A stretch of DNA of 38,687 nt. Origin: a virus. Position 1 is the first letter of the stretch. Every line of letters begins with the position of its first letter. Below the pieces are notes generated by a model. The model saw nothing but the letters and a program-made list of their open reading frames with translations, had not been told where the DNA came from and searched no databases. Shown one piece after another: positions 38,508-38,687 of the stretch. The translations under genes and the position numbers were made by a program. The stretch is from the IMG/VR virus record IMGVR_UViG_3300000117_000075, positions 1-38,687 of that record. One strand, given 5' to 3'.

Positions 38508-38687
38508 TTATTTCTCCTGTTCAAAAACTAAGGGAGGAATCCATAATGGATTAAACTCCCTGCTTAAATCATCTTCGCAACTGTCACAACAATTGCCCGC
38601 TATTGACGAAATCTCTTCGCCCTGTATAAATCTTATCTCGATTCTCTTAGTAGAAAGAAGACCGCACTTGCTACATTTAGGCAAGTC
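38508..38687 (-). CDS. Zinc-ribbon protein, 5' end outside the window
   Basis: Open frame from the window edge for 59 codons. 'CSKCG' and 'CCDSC' give two Cys pairs about 30 residues apart, a zinc ribbon. It ends five... a few bases before the next start, sharing the GGAGAAATAAAT ribosome site. Start not visible. Confidence 0.6.
   Translation of the reverse strand, partial: DLPKCSKCGLLSTKRIEIRFIQGEEISSIAGNCCDSCEDDLSREFNPLWIPPLVFEQEK

Noticed and set aside
1-38687. tRNA genes or attachment sites
   Set aside because: No cloverleaf with a T-loop GTTCRANNC and matching acceptor stem was noticed on either strand, and no integrase gene is present; a dedicated scan was not possible.

Overview
This window is a piece of an AT-rich, densely packed genome of a tailed virus that infects archaea. 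The best fit I can infer is a magrovirus-like virus of marine Group II Euryarchaeota (Poseidoniales); that placement rests on gene content only. The archaeal signs are a viral TFB, a PCNA-type clamp, an RFC small subunit, a family B polymerase, an archaeo-eukaryotic primase, an XPF-type nuclease, and ribosome binding sites built on GGAGG, GGTGA or GTGAT, which match the archaeal 16S tail. The viral signs are the tail and fibre genes and the many tiny overlapping genes. There is no tRNA, rRNA, CRISPR array or transposase.

Layout. Bases 1-7758 (plus strand) hold the end of a structural module: a very large tail or baseplate protein cut by the window edge, a small tail-associated protein, an 848-residue fibre with repeated head-domain motifs, and a small Ig/PKD-like protein. 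A convergent intergenic region (7759-7944) carries one hairpin terminator for each strand. Everything from 7945 to the right edge is on the minus strand: about 65 genes, most overlapping by ATGA or TAATG, apparently one or a few very long transcripts reading right to left.

In the direction of transcription the minus-strand block contains: small zinc-ribbon and unknown proteins (38687-34536); a ubiquitin-like protein ending in Gly-Gly, a possible E2-like protein, TFB, an E1-like adenylyltransferase and a JAB/JAMM protease (34479-30359); a GroES-like and GroEL (group I) chaperonin pair (29660-27937); a PC4-like protein and ATP-dependent DNA ligase; a LAGLIDADG-like protein, two P-loop ATPases of which one is RFC small subunit, an SSB-like protein, a RecA/Sak4-like ATPase and PCNA; DNA polymerase B split into two genes (18933-17212 and 14657-13773) with ten small genes, one an HNH endonuclease, between the halves; a Cas4-like Fe-S nuclease; a fused PriS-PriL primase; an XPF-like nuclease; a probable replicative helicase; and a DEDD exonuclease.

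Together these genes supply most of a replisome (helicase, primase, polymerase, clamp, clamp loader, SSB, ligase, nucleases), redirect host transcription (TFB, PC4-like), fold virion proteins (GroEL/ES), and possibly run a viral ubiquitin-like conjugation and removal pathway. The strongest candidates for undescribed biology are the Ubl/E1/JAB cluster, the split polymerase whose break point is filled with small genes bounded by direct repeats, and the bacterial-type chaperonin pair in an archaeal virus.
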